Positions 23,461 through 35,037 of a stretch of DNA of 64,000 nt are shown here, piece by piece (the stretch's first letter is position 1; every line of letters starts with the position of its first letter). The notes under the pieces were generated by a model. That model saw only the letters and a list, made by a program, of their open reading frames with translations. It was not told the DNA's origin and searched no databases. Both the position numbers and the translations under genes were made by a program. The DNA comes from Trametopsis cervina (lineage: Eukaryota > Basidiomycota > Agaricomycetes > Polyporales > Irpicaceae), in assembly GCA_022385755.1 (NCBI GenBank), contig MU278348.1:1741470-1805469 (forward strand). Reading direction: 5' to 3'.

Positions 23461-24379
23461 ATGTCTACCGATCTCCAGTGGCTCCTTATCCGCGTAAGTG
23501 CGCTCTGTAAATGTTGTAGGAATGCCTTTGTCTGACATTCCTGTGTCAATTTCTAGAAAAACAACTCCTTCATTGTGAAGCGGGTACCCGAGGGACCTAT
23601 CTTCTCTAAGGAGCCCGTACGTGCTATTGGTCAGGATACAGAGCATGAGAGCTGACGTGCATCGCGTGGCATAGGGCAACTTGACCAACCTCCACTCCCA
23701 CAAATACTCTGGAATTGCCAACGACAAGGTGCGCTCACAAACCTCCATATAAAAGCTCGTGCTTACCATGATGTCTTGCTTCAGACCATCCACGTTGCGC
23801 AAGGTCCCTCTGGCATCCAGATTGTCACCCGCAAGAAGGGTGCATCACCGAACACTGTCCGCAAGGCTTCAGTGAGCTCCTCCATCCGCAACCGATCAGG
23901 GCCCCGTCGCTCCGCCGGTGTAGCTGCGTCTCTCGCCAAGCGGGAATACCGCCCTGACCTGCGAACTGTGAGTGCCGTTTCCTTTACGCGAAGAGTGGAA
24001 CGGGTTGTTTCTGTGAATTCGCCGTGTGCAATACGCTCCTTGTACCCATGCGCGTACAGCCAACAAAGAACGCACCATCTAGAGCCCGCTGGAACGCCGC
24101 AAGGCAACACGAAAGTTGGGTGTGGACATGATGTGCAATATTAATCAGTTTAGCTCGGGGATCTTTTGGAAGACGTCCGTTACCCGACGCGCCTTCACTC
24201 CTCCTTGAAACATACATCCTTCAACTGTCAATATACACTTGAACAGTTCGCTGACACGTTCTCAACAGGCTGCCCTCGCACGCACCAGTGCGTTGCTTCT
24301 CGCACAAAAGGACAAGAAGCCCGCACCGCCAAAGAAGGCCCGGGGAAAGAAAGCTGTAAAGCCCGCTGCCTCCGAGTAG
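23461..24379 (+). CDS. RPL28: 60S ribosomal protein eL28
   Basis: Five exons: 23461-23493, 23557-23616, 23675-23728, 23785-23967 and 24269-24379, giving 146 aa. Characteristic sequence: MSTDLQWLLIRKNNSFIVKR, FSKEPGNLTNLHSHKYSGIAN, a basic central part, YRPDLRTAALARTSALLLAQK and a Lys/Ala/Pro-rich C-terminus. It is a component of the large cytosolic ribosomal subunit. The first four introns are exon-poor and short, but the last is 301 nt, several times the window's usual size. It may therefore hold an intronic non-coding RNA (see findings). Symbol given by the eL28/RPL28 family name. Confidence 0.95.
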
Positions 24380-24634
24380 GTGCATCCGGGATTCGGTAGC
24401 TGTGTATTCTTTGTCTTGCTTTCGTTGTACTGCCGTACATGTTTTCATGCCCCCACCGCAATACCATATGCCAGATTTAGGCTCGCATGAATTCTCCCGT
24501 TCGTCTGCAGGATTACTATTTTACATCGGAGGTAAGGATCCCCATATTGTACACGGATGGAATACTATGGTACAGGTTCGGACTCGTTTGTTCTGCAGTC
24601 TATGATACAAGCTGACGTCGCGGTGTTGTTCACC

Positions 24635-25143
24635 CTACATGCTAAGTCGTCTGCCATTAGGTTGGTTAACCCTGGCAATAGGAGTCTTCGAAGCCGATCC
24701 CTGATCTTTGGACGGTCTGTTCTGTTCAGCTCTTTTGCGCAGAGTCTCCTGAATCTTCCGTTCATGGTCAGGATCGTGTTTCCGGTCATGCCTAGGCTGC
24801 TCCTCCTGATGATGGTGCTCTTCGTTAGGCTGCTGGGTAGGAGGGGCAGGTCGTGGATAGTCGGTAGGGCTGTCGTCGACAGCACTATCGACTTTCTGCT
24901 CTCTGGCGACGTGGGTTTACTTAGTTCTGATGGTCGGCAGTTGTAAATATACGTGGGATACTCACACAGGATGGTGGATATGAGGCTTCGGCCTTGAATT
25001 CAAGGACATACGGCGTCCTCCCACTTTCTCTGTGAGGGATGTTTGTATGTTGCTACAACTATCAAGCGAAGAACATGACGACACTTACGAGCAGGCGGGT
25101 GGGTAAGAATAGCTGAAGGGGGTTGGGCAGTGTGGTCAGACAT
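24635..25143 (-). CDS. Unrecognised small disordered protein, 128 aa
   Basis: Three exons: 25089-25143, 24966-25029 and 24635-24902. They join with consistent phases (55, 64 and 268 nt, 129 codons including stop) through GTAAGT and GTGAGT donors and AG acceptors. The protein is hydrophilic throughout. It has a Pro-rich start (MSDHTAQPPSAILTHPP), a basic GGRRMSLNSRPKPHIHHPV stretch, then an acidic, His/Gln/Glu-rich segment and a basic amphipathic stretch (HERKIQETLRKRAEQ). It ends NGRRLSM. The RRMS and RRLS sequences fit the PKA-type consensus RRxS. I do not recognise a family. The third exon lacks any ATG in frame, so it is invisible as a conventional open frame. It is convergent with eL28, 255 nt apart. 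Confidence 0.7.
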
Positions 25144-25487
25144 GGTAGTGGTTTCGAGGTTGTCTGGGGTCAAGTAATGGGGTGTATGCTCGATGGTTGG
25201 GACGAAGGTGGATGGTCGCAAGAGCACTTGGTGCATCCGTTTATGTATGCGGAGGGTCAGCAGGTCTCAGCCCTCCGATGGTGGCTGGAGCCATTCCAGC
25301 CAATTAAGTCACATCATCCTCCGGGGGAGCGTCAATTGTTGCTTCCGGCTGCTCGATGGCCGAGAGGGGCTCTCGACCTCAGTAATTCCAGGTCATAAGT
25401 AACAAGGCGACCTTATGTGAGGATGTAATGTACACGAATACAGCGAACTGTACACTTTCTCGTAGAATGATACATGAGAATTCCAGC
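25144..25487. other. Intergenic between two minus-strand genes
   Basis: It holds the promoter of the 128-aa gene and the 3' flank of the next minus-strand gene. No other structure recognised. Confidence 0.4.
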
Positions 25488-26339
25488 CTACTGGTCCTTG
25501 AGTAGTCGATCTTCCTCACGTTCTGACTTCACACTCTCTGCGACTTTGCTGAGATAATCATGCGTCCTAGGGTACACAAATAATGCAGCGAAGAGAACTA
25601 TCGGGGCCAAGAACAACAGAATTGAAAAGACTGACGCAGGTAGAATTGTCCAGTAGAGCGGCTCCAAGATTATCATGAACGGCGTGGCTTCGGCGTTGTG
25701 AACCTCCTTTGCGGGGACTCTGACACCTGTGTCTACCAAACGCACACGAGCGTATTTCCGACGAGTTCGTGGTTTAGCAACCTGTGTCATGTCGCTAGGA
25801 ATAGGAATAGATGGCGCGGAGGTAGCGTTATGTATAGCCCATAGTTCCTCAGGAGAGAATACCTGTATATAGAAATCTGTTGGGTGCTATCCAACATTGT
25901 TAGGCTGGATTCACAGCTGCTATATGCTACGACCCACAAATGCCGGCCAGGAAATCCGGAGAGTGAACTTGGAAAAGCGGCTCCAGCCAGGGCTGTCGAA
26001 ATCTAGCACCGCCCATCTCTCGTGCGCACAAGTACTGCCGTCTTGTGAAACGCAGACTTTGTCTAGGGAAGTATGTAATGGCGCAGGCTGCGCTCGCCAA
26101 AGCTGCTCAGAAGCATTGGAAGAAAGGACAGCCCTGCTCAAAGATCAACGTGTATACTTGGAAGTACACCTCATGTTGCACAGCACGTACCAGGTGGGGG
26201 GATGTGGGAAGTGCACATCAGCTGCGTCAGTAGCCACGATATTCACGATTTCGGTGTTAGCAAAAGCTAGGTTCGCGCATGCAACGACGAGCAGAATGCA
26301 TTGCAGCACTGGAGGCGGAGCAATGCCAGAGTGACGCAT
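25488..26339 (-). CDS. Unrecognised ER-type single-pass membrane protein, 245 aa
   Basis: Three exons: 26191-26339, 25934-26133 and 25488-25876 (149, 200 and 389 nt; phases agree). It starts with a signal peptide (hydrophobic LQCILLVVACANLAFA, about residues 13-28). A lumenal domain of about 150 residues follows, with FTLRISWPAFVDFYIQVFSP and the ARVRLVDTGVRVP strand. One transmembrane helix lies near 185-220 (TILPASVFSILLFLAPIVLF), and the short tail is charged and cytosolic. Topology: type I, ER or secretory pathway, with NxS/T sequons. The lumenal beta-strand pattern with a C-terminal TM recalls PIG-X/Pbn1-like GPI-mannosyltransferase subunits, but I cannot confirm that. It is divergent to the gene at 26522. 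Confidence 0.75.
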
Positions 26340-26521
26340 AGCGGTTGTTGGTTGTACCTTGTTATGAAGGCTCTGCGACATCCGGAAATGGTGCATCGCC
26401 CGTCCAATCAATTTCTCACGCGTATCTACTCAAGAAATTATCGACGTCGCGTTGGTCAGGCGCGTGCAACCAGTATATAGCCTCTCCTCGCTCCTTGCAG
26501 CAGGACCCTGTTCACTCTCCA

Positions 26522-29245
26522 ATGGCTGTCGCAAGTACCATGCACTCGAACAGCTCTGACGCGTTCTGCCCCCCTGGCCTTCGCAACGGGGACATCAAGT
26601 TACCACCTACACCTCCATCATCGCACTCTTCGCGCTCAACTTCGCCTGCGCTCACTACGGAAGCACCGGCTGCCCTCGAGCAGACGTCTGCGCCCAAGAA
26701 GAAAAAGAAGAAAAAGACCAAGAAGGCCACGAAGCCCGAGGGAGTATCCGGGGACATGAATCAGACCCGAGTTGAAGACGAGGATCGCCCCTCGGTGCTC
26801 TGTATTAGTCGTAATAAGCATTGGCGGTATATTAGCTCATACCATGTGCGTATCACTCGTGTCCAGTACAAACAGTGTTAACATGAACTGTAGGGGCCCT
26901 GGCTGCAACTTCCTGTTGAACTTCTTGAATCCCTACTCGTGATAAACCTCGACCCAGCAACACTCTCGTCCTCCGAGTCGCGACTGCCTCCCCTGAGCCC
27001 ACCCTCTCCAAGCCACAGCAGCTATGGGGTCATGCAAAGGGCACGAGGTTTTGCAAGCCTTGCTGATCATTCACCACCCGACTCCCCTCACAGCGCGTTC
27101 GCAAACTTGCCTCCGCCGCCTGCGCTACCTGCTCCGAAACCAGGCAAAGCCACACCCCCGCCCATTGATCCTGGCGTTTTCCGTTGCGTAACCAATATCA
27201 GGCGACTCATCGACGAAGCATCTGAGCTCTCTGTAAGAGCGTCATCCGGTCTTTCCGCGGCTGCCCTTGGCTCAATGCGTGGAGGGTCTGGCTACAACCA
27301 GAATCCTTGGACCCTGGCACATTCCCTCGGGCTAAATGGTTTTGGGGAAACCAACAACGGCAGGAACGTTGCTATGTCTGCTACTCGAGTGCATCGCTTG
27401 AGAGTCCTTGCAGTTCAAAAGCTGGCAGCCGCCTACAAAGCAGACGAGATAGCGTCTAGTGTAATGGTAATGCAGGGTGGAAGTGTATTCGACGACATTG
27501 CCGAGCGTGTTTTGAGAGTTGGTGAGTGTTTCTCCGTTGCATTCCAGCTTTCCCGTGTAGATGATATGATTAGACCCCCACGACGTCGATGCACGATATG
27601 TGCACTTCTTCCATGAGAAGATACCTTCTCGGTACGTCCCAGTCGCGCTAGTCCGGAACCTAGTTCCCATAAACATGACCATGCTGACACTTAAGCATAA
27701 AGGCAACTGGCCGAATCCACCACCACCACGCTATTGGACGACTTGATAGCAGCTCAACCTCACAGACTGGAGTTCTTCCGCACGCGCGGGATAGTGCACT
27801 GTTTCCGCGACGAGTTCGCGCTGGCCACGAAGGACTTTACGCATGTACTCAAAGAATCCCGCGCGCAGAGGAAAACCAGGGCTGCACACCTAACAAATGG
27901 GCTTTCCAATTCACAAGGGACGAAAGGGAAGAGAAAGAAGGGGAAATCAGGCGGCTTCAAGATGCATGGACAAGCTCCTATGGATGGCACAAGTACGCCG
28001 CCTATCATGGACGGGCCCACGATTGACGGACCGGATGGGGAGCCCCTGCTGCTTCATCCGTCCGTCCTTCCAGATGCCCCAAACCCTCTCGAACCACAAT
28101 GCTTATTCCTTCGCGGAGCAGCGTACCTTCAGCACGCTGTGTATCTCATCGAACAGGCGGTTCTCCAGCTGGAGGGAATCCGCAAGGGGGGCACGGTGGA
28201 TGGAGCCGAGCTCAGATTGTGCTACATAGAGAACGGGCGATATGGAGGTGTCGAGATTGGGAACCCTGCAGGTCCTCTTGGGCCCAAGTCCGGCGCGAAG
28301 CTTATAGCCTACCAGCAAGCGCTGGCTAACGAAGAGTTCAAGGACCAGATCTTTGGCTTGGTAAAGAAGAGCATGCGAGATCACGAGAAGTTCTTGTCTC
28401 ATTTCGACACTTTGGAGAGCCCGCCGGTCGACGCTGCAGACGATGTAGACCTTTCGCGCAAGGCAGAATATGCATTCCTGCTCTCTCAGAGCTTCCGACC
28501 AGGAACCCAGAATGCCCCGCCCGACCCTCTTCATCCTGACATGCCACCCATGTTCACCACTTACCATCCTCTTCTTGTGGAGTCTCACTTCAGCATCCTC
28601 ATTTGCCATCTCATGCTCGGTGACTTCCCCTCCCTTCTACCTGCTTTCTATCGCGCAGCGCTCCTGGTGGACGGACTTGAGGGGTATCCCGTTTTCCTCC
28701 CTCCCCGTTCGATGGCTCAGGCTGAGTTCGTCGAGATTCTCGAACGACTTGCTAGTGGATGGCGCATTGGCACCAAGGCGCATTCCTTCATGCGTTCCAA
28801 CACCCTTGCTCTGGAGGTTTCTTCTCGCTCGCAGAAGGCCAAGGCGGTCAACCGGCCGCACACGTTGTCCATCGTCCCGCCTGAGCCTCAAGCAGCTACA
28901 CAGAACTCACTGTTGACTCCCATGGGCATCAATGGGTCCAGCTCGAGCTCTGCAATCCATCCTTCAAACCCGCCCTCCGGGCGTGCCTCTCCGCAGCCGC
29001 CTGCAGCTCGAGTGGATCTCGTCGAGTCTCTCGATTACGCACGTATGCTGCTTGTACCCGTGGCAGCCAAGCAACGCGAAAAGGCAGGCAAAGTTGCTAT
29101 GGAGAAAGCTGCTGAGAAGGCTGCAGGAAAGAACAAGAAAAAGAAGCCTGTCAGTATTAACATACCGTTGCATGGTCCTCGTGTGGAGGTCGTCATGGCT
29201 TGGCTGGGTGCTGTTCACCTGATTGAATTGGACTCTGTTGCTTGA
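26522..29245 (+). CDS. Conserved-looking protein of unknown function, 850 aa, possibly TPR-like
   Basis: Four exons: 26522-26845, 26894-27521, 27574-27631 and 27703-29245. The N-terminus is disordered with a run of Lys (KKKKKKKTKK, about residues 57-67), a nuclear or nucleolar-type signal. From about residue 105 the sequence becomes structured: GPWLQLPVELLESLLVINLDP, then a Pro-rich stretch, then helical repeats (VFRCVTNIRRLIDEASEL, RVHRLRVLAVQKLAAAYKADEI, EFFRTRGIVHCFRDEFALATKDFTHVL). The size and spacing of these helix pairs resemble TPR-like solenoids. Further on come CLFLRGAAYLQHAVYLIEQAV and a Lys-rich insert (KGKRKKGKSGG). The C-terminus (VEVVMAWLGAVHLIELDSVA) is hydrophobic. I do not recognise the family; an RNA or chromatin role is only hinted at by the basic tracts. 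Confidence 0.8.
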
Positions 29246-29802
29246 AATAAGTGTATGTCATGTATAGTGTATTTTCGACTAGTTTATGCGACACGTGTTG
29301 CAGTTACTGTAGCATCGGACCCCATCCGTACCTTTACATTAGTATTGTCTCCTGCAATGACGACTCGTGGATATAGCGTAGCCTCATGTAAATAGCTCAG
29401 ACTCATAAGCAGTGATGTTCAGAGGAATTATATTGTGATGCATTCGCGTATATACAAAACGACTGGGGGGATATGTGACAGGAAAAAATCGACATGCCGC
29501 AACATAGGGTGATGAGTTACGACACTTCCTAGCCTGGATCAGCCGTAGCCTTGGTCTCGAGAGAACAGCGACACAAGTCTCTGGCACTGTATTCAACGGT
29601 AGAGAAGACTACGTCGATCAGCGTGGCAAATCTCTCTTGGTTGAGAAAAGAAGTAGCGCTTGTGGCAGGGTTTATATACGTTCTGAGTACTCCGCTTCGG
29701 TCTCCGAATGGCATCCTCCGGGTGGAATACGCGCCGGTTATTGGGAAAGCCTCACCTGCGACGTCGACGCTAATAACTCGAACGCTTCCACGGAGGATTA
29801 CC
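29246..29802. other. Intergenic: 3' flank and uS15m promoter
   Basis: 557 nt between two plus-strand genes. On the minus strand there is a TATA-like GTATATAAAC (about 29665-29675), but no convincing coding sequence follows it. I see nothing else. Confidence 0.4.
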
Positions 29803-30765
29803 ATGTTGAGTGCGAGGTGGCTGGCACAATGTGTGTGTACTGTTTTCTCTCATCGAAACCTTCATTAATCCGGCTGTTCGTCCAGGCCCACGCGTAACAG
29901 CCTCCACGAGTAGAATCCCCTCCGCGTCTTTACATTCCTCCGCCGTCCTCAATGCCAAAGCGAAGACACGCGAGGCAAAGGCCAACCTTGCCAAGCGCAT
30001 AGCCAAAGAAAGAGCAGCCGGTCTGAACCGTCCACACGTTGTGCTCGGAAACAAGCCTGGAGACGAGTCCAAGTGGCAGAAGTGTGACTTGGCGAAAGTG
30101 CTCGTGTCCGAAGCGGACGTCCACGCCACGCCGATCCTCTCTCCCGATCCTATATTGGACAGCGATGTTCAGGTGCCAAAGTACACCAACTTTGGCATTG
30201 CTACGGAAGAGAAGAAAATGCTGTTCGAAACCTTGCCCGAGATGAGCGTGGAATCGTACCGGTTGTCCCTTGAGAAAATGAAGGACAGGCTCGGCAAGCA
30301 TGTTACCCCGTTTGAGCTGGAGGCCATCGAACAAGAGTATGTGCCGCGAGAGCAGTTCAAAGCCAACATGTTGGCAAGAGTCGTCGATTTGCGCAACGCG
30401 AATGCGAGAGGTATCGCGTACGAGAACAGGCGCAGATGTGTGGAGGCCTTTTCAGAGGCTGAAAATCCTAATGATACAGGCCGCCCGGAGGTACAAGGTA
30501 CGTCTGCCTAGATGTGTATAATATTCCCTCGATGTCTTACCGCATGACACTAGCTGCTATACTGACCATGAAGATTCGAAACGTTTGGGAGCATATCCTT
30601 AAATCAAAGCATGATGTTGCCAGCCGTCGGAGCCTTCGTCTCTTGATACATAAACGAGCGAAGATCCTGAAGTACCTCAAGCGTAAAGACCGTGACAGGT
30701 ATGATGTCGCGTTGGACAGGCTGGGCTTGGAGCCGAAGAGTGTGGAGGGCGAGCTGGTGATTTAG
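29803..30765 (+). CDS. Mitochondrial small-subunit ribosomal protein uS15m
   Basis: Three exons: 29803-29830 (28 nt), 29886-30497 and 30554-30765, giving 283 aa. The first exon and following Ser/Arg-rich residues (MLSARWLAQC, then RVTASTSRIPSASLHSSAV) form a mitochondrial presequence. A fungal-type N-terminal extension of about 170 residues precedes the S15 domain. The S15 core lies in the last 80 residues: ILTMKIRNVWEHILKSKHD, RRSLRLLIHKRAKILKYLKR and DRYDVALDRLGL. uS15 binds the central domain of small-subunit rRNA. The yeast counterpart is MRPS28. A TATA-bearing upstream region belongs to the preceding spacer. Confidence 0.92.
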
Positions 30766-31332
30766 ACGGCTGTACTTGTATATTCCCCAAGGCCTATATT
30801 ACAGGCCTTTAATCTTCTTGCTCAGATTATGGTTTTGTATGCCTACTGAATGCGGCTTGTCTCTCATTGGACCGAGGTAAGTACAGAAACCGTCAACATT
30901 GCCACCACATCACAGCGCCAGCTCTTGAACATAGTTGCGATGTATCATGTCAATCTTTTCCTGCATCTCGAATCTCATTGGCATCTGGTGAATAACGCTT
31001 GCGCAAGATTCGATTTCCGACGTATACATAACTTCAGTCATTTCGTAAATGTGCGCTGACTATTCGTGGCGCCGACAAACGTGACCAGCGCATGGCCACA
31101 ATACACCATACATCACGAGCATTTCTACGACACAAGGGACCAGACAGTCTGAGCTTTTAGAACTCGAAACCACTGGAGTTGCCCGAAATGGGTAGCACGG
31201 GTGTTATAGCGCCCCTAGCCGCGCCCTGCGGAAATGACGTTTTGGGAAGTGCGCCTTACCTCGAGCAAGGCTTACCCGAGGCAGACTTCCTCCATGTCGG
31301 CCAGCAGCAACATACGCTCATAAGCTAGCACT
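30766..31332. other. Intergenic: uS15m 3' flank and RhoGEF promoter
   Basis: 567 nt with no supportable gene. The right part upstream of 31333 is GC-rich and must contain the RhoGEF promoter. Confidence 0.4.
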
Positions 31333-34241
31333 ATGGCGGTGGACTCAGGTAAGCGTTCTCTGCGCCCGTCGTCCCTCGCACCAGGCTGACATGCACATCC
31401 GCCACATCCTTCGCATTACAGTACTAGACAAGACCCATGCTATGGTCGACTTTCCCGCCGGGGCTCCCGTACACGGCGAGCCCCAGAACCCTCTGCCACA
31501 ACACCTCCCGTTTCGACGGATATCGTTCCCTACCTCGGCGCGACCTGGTCCTCATAGACCCCTTTCAGTCGTCAGCACTGCGTCTTTCGATTCCACGGAC
31601 ACATCCCACCCGCATCCTCCTTTCCCATCACCTAGCAAGGGATCGCCGAGAGCTCCGAGACATCGACCGTCCTCGGTCGAGGCCAACAGGCGGTATAGTA
31701 GGAGAAGGGAGGTGAAGTCGATGGTGGTGAACGAACAGATGGACGCAAAGCGGCGCAAGATTGTTAATGAGTTTTGCGAGACGGAGAGGACGTACGTCGA
31801 GGGACTGGAGCTCATTTATTCTGTGAGTCGTACTTTGCTCTGGATGGATTTATGGAACTGATGGTACGCGTCCCAGCATTTTCTCACACCTATTATCGCA
31901 TCGCTGGACACCCCTAATCAACTGCTCGACCGCAATGAAATCACGTCTGTTTTCCACAATTTTATTGACATCTGGAATTTGCATCGCTCTTTCTATTCAT
32001 CGCTATCTTCTCTCATGAACACTTCAATCTCATCATCATCCACGACCCTTAACGAAGACATGCCCCGGCTGTCACCCATCTTGCTGTCCCATTTCCCCTA
32101 TTTATCATTATATACGCCCTTCGTCACATCTTTTTCTGACTCGCTCACATCATACAATACTCTACTCTCCAAACACCATGCATTTGCTTCATTTATGGCC
32201 ACACAAGAGGCCGACCCCCGTTGCGGGAAGCTGAAGTTCCGCGACTGGCTGCTCACCGTCGTGCAGCGATGCCCGCGGTATCTGCTGCTACTCAAGGACC
32301 TCATCTCCCATACAAACCCCGAAGATGTAGAATACGAGCCCTTGCTGTCAGCACAAGGACTCATATCCAAGAGTAAGTTCTATCAATTTATCCAATAAAG
32401 ACCCTGGCTTATTCCAACTTTAGTTACGGACTCCCTGAACGCGTCGTTGCACGTGCACACTCAGACCCTTGAGATCGTCGCTATCCAGCGTAGCACGTCC
32501 AATCTTCCATTCCAGCTGATCACTCCGGGACGCACATTCGTCAAACGGGGGCCGCTCCTGCAGGTGTTGGGCTCAGTCCCGAAGGAACGCGAGTTCCTAC
32601 TATTTTCCGACTGCATCATTTGGCTCGCCAGCGCGGACAAGGACCAGGTGGACGCGACGAGCAAGTGGGAGGCGCTCAGCGGCGGCTCGAGGCTACACGA
32701 CATGGCCTCGCGGCCCAAGACGCTGCTGCGCACGCGTAGCAAGAGTGACGCTGAGCTCCCGCGACTGTCGGACTTGAAGAAGAGAGAGTCGGCGCTGAAG
32801 ATGAAGCTTGCTGTTCCAAAGAAGAATATCAAGCGGCTATCTAGTGGAGGCGGGGAAGAGCGCTGGACGTACAAGGGACATATTGATCTCGTCGACCTGG
32901 AGGTTGTCCTTGGCTCTGTTGGAGAAGCCAGTGAGGAGCGCCGCATAGAGTTGCTCAGCCCCCATACGTCCTTTGCACTGTATGCAGGTAAGCAATGAGA
33001 GGCCCAGTATTGTCCCCTATCACCGCTCACGCATTTATCTTATTAGATAGCGTAGAGGAGCGCGATGAGTGGAGTGAGGCCATCCGAAGTGCGAAGGCGA
33101 CCTTGCTGTTGTCACTGCATGTCATGAACCCAAACTCTACGTTGACATCTTCGATGTCCACAAATCACCTTCGACATGCTCTTCAGGCTGTTCCGTACTC
33201 GCCGGACGAAGAGCACGGCGGCAACCCCAAGCGGGGTCGCGTGGAACACTTTGTGCCCGCTGTCTGGATACCGGATGGCAAGACGGAAAGCTGCATGCGG
33301 TGTGGCCGGACTTTTGGTTGGAGAAGACGGCGACATCACTGTCGGCTGTGCGGTCGTTGTATCTGTGCTCAATGTTCTACGAAGGTGAGTTGTTAACACG
33401 CTTGTTTTCATCGGCGATTGATTGTGTTTTTTAGACCTTCTTCATCGTGGATTCTAGCGACTCTGATAATAAATCTCCGCACAAATCTGCACGCGCGTGC
33501 GACGCATGCTACGACACTGTGTTCCCCATCCTTGACCCGCAGCCCGCCCTCCCCGCAAATGAAACATTATCCCGTCTCACGCTGTCAGGCCTCAGGTCGA
33601 TGCCGTCACTCCTTTTAGATGATCAACTGCACATTTCACCCTCGGTGTTGATGTCTATAGATTTTGAGTCACCTCGTCGGCCTTCGCATAACAATTCGTC
33701 AATGCTCGCGAGCGCGCCAAGAGAACCTTCTGACGGAGCAAGCAGTATGCATCTAGCGGCTCTGAGGATCAAGACCCCATCTCGTCCCCGCAGCTATGTC
33801 CACATCCTGGAGGATTTCAATGATATTGAAACTCCGGAGCGTTCTGTCGCGGGAAGCCCTACATTGTCTCGCTTCAGCGATCACATGGAGGGTGCCTCGT
33901 TTGCGCTTGATGATTTAGCAGAGAGCGAGGAAGACCAACTGGATGGTGGACCTATCAGTGCCCCGCCTACCGTGGAGACCATGCCTGTGCCCCTGAGTCC
34001 ACGTACGAGACGGCCCGAGGACACAGTGCGTCGACGTAAGCGGTTCTCGATGCCTGCACTGGCGATACACACGACCCCTGTGACGACGCGTCCTAACGTT
34101 GTCGGAGACGGCAAGTCGAGACGGTGGTCGCTCGTGTTGGGCAACTGGCGGTCTGGCGGTCCATCGACTGGGCCTCCGGAGAGCCCGAAACCGGGAGTAG
34201 TGACGGGTAAATTGAGCGAGCTGCTGAGGAGGCAGAGCTAG
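31333..34241 (+). CDS. RhoGEF with DH, PH and FYVE domains (FGD-like)
   Basis: Predicted guanine-nucleotide exchange factor for a Rho/Cdc42-type GTPase, recruited to PI3P membranes. Six exons: 31333-31348 (16 nt), 31422-31822, 31877-32372, 32424-32987, 33047-33384 and 33435-34241, giving 873 aa. A Pro/Ser-rich N-terminus leads to the DH domain (KRRKIVNEFCETERTYVEGLELI, about residues 115-310; RDWLLTVVQRCPRYLLLLKDLI is its conserved helix). The PH domain follows (RTFVKRGPLLQV, REFLLFSDCIIWL, to the closing EERDEWSEAIRSAKATLL, about residue 510). The FYVE finger near 560-640 shows WIPDGKTESCMRCGRTF, RRRRHHCRLCGRCICAQC and ARACDACYD. The zinc ligands and the R(R/K)HHCR patch are intact. The C-terminal 230 residues are disordered. 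Confidence 0.94.
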
Positions 34242-35037
34242 AAATGGGGGTGCAGGATTCTGGCAAGGGCATGTATAGCCGCTGCGGTGTTTTCACTGTT
34301 CACCCAACCCGCTCTGGTTATCTGCGAAGGACGACCTGACACCGCTTTTGTCACCATATAGGATCCGTAAATGTATTTTTGCTACCGCTTGTGCCCTGCG
34401 AAACGGACGATACCGCGGTTGTAGGTCGGTACCGCCTCATGAGATTGGAAATATCCAGCACCCACAATCGGCATCCTAGTCCCGTTTTGGAAGGTTGGCG
34501 CCTCGGCTTGGCTTGAAGCGCCGAGAATGATACCGCAAGGTTTGTTGGGAATACAACTAACATGTACGCAGCGGCCATCGTGGCAGTACAGCCGGGCTCA
34601 CCACGTCCCTTGACGATGCAAAACAGTGATATACTGTTGGTCAAGACTCCGGATACAGACGAACAGCCGACTCTGCAAAAGGAAATAATTAAACAAAGAG
34701 TGCGCACAATCTGCCAGTACGGCACTCTGATGCTTATACTTGTGGCAGGCGAGTAGCCAAATTTGCGTCTTGATACGCCGAGCACGGCACATATCTTGTG
34801 ACCAAACATCACACAGTTCCCACCGTACCCTTCCCAGTGTTATGCCGCGTGGCCAGCCACAGCGTTAATTATAATGAGGCCTCTTGGCCGAGGAGATCCT
34901 CAGACGGCACACAACTAACGGCTTGTGTCGTTCCCTCACTTACGAGCTCTCCACACTTATCAACATTCTTCAGCATCTCTCCTGCTCTCGTCCTCCTTCC
35001 TGGCTCCTTTCTTCCGCCAGTCCCCCCCAACCAGAAC
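34242..35037. other. Intergenic: RhoGEF 3' flank and glycosyltransferase promoter
   Basis: About 800 nt. A minus-strand open frame (34351-34812) has no protein-like pattern and no splice partner. The last 100 nt before 35038 are pyrimidine-rich (CTCCT runs), typical of a fungal leader. Confidence 0.4.

Noticed and set aside
29529..29804. Minus-strand open frame next to a TATA-like GTATATAAAC
   Set aside because: The TATA-like element lies inside the frame and the peptide has no recognisable features.
34351..34812. Minus-strand open frame of 153 codons
   Set aside because: No domain, no typical intron nearby and no start context; intergenic chance frame.
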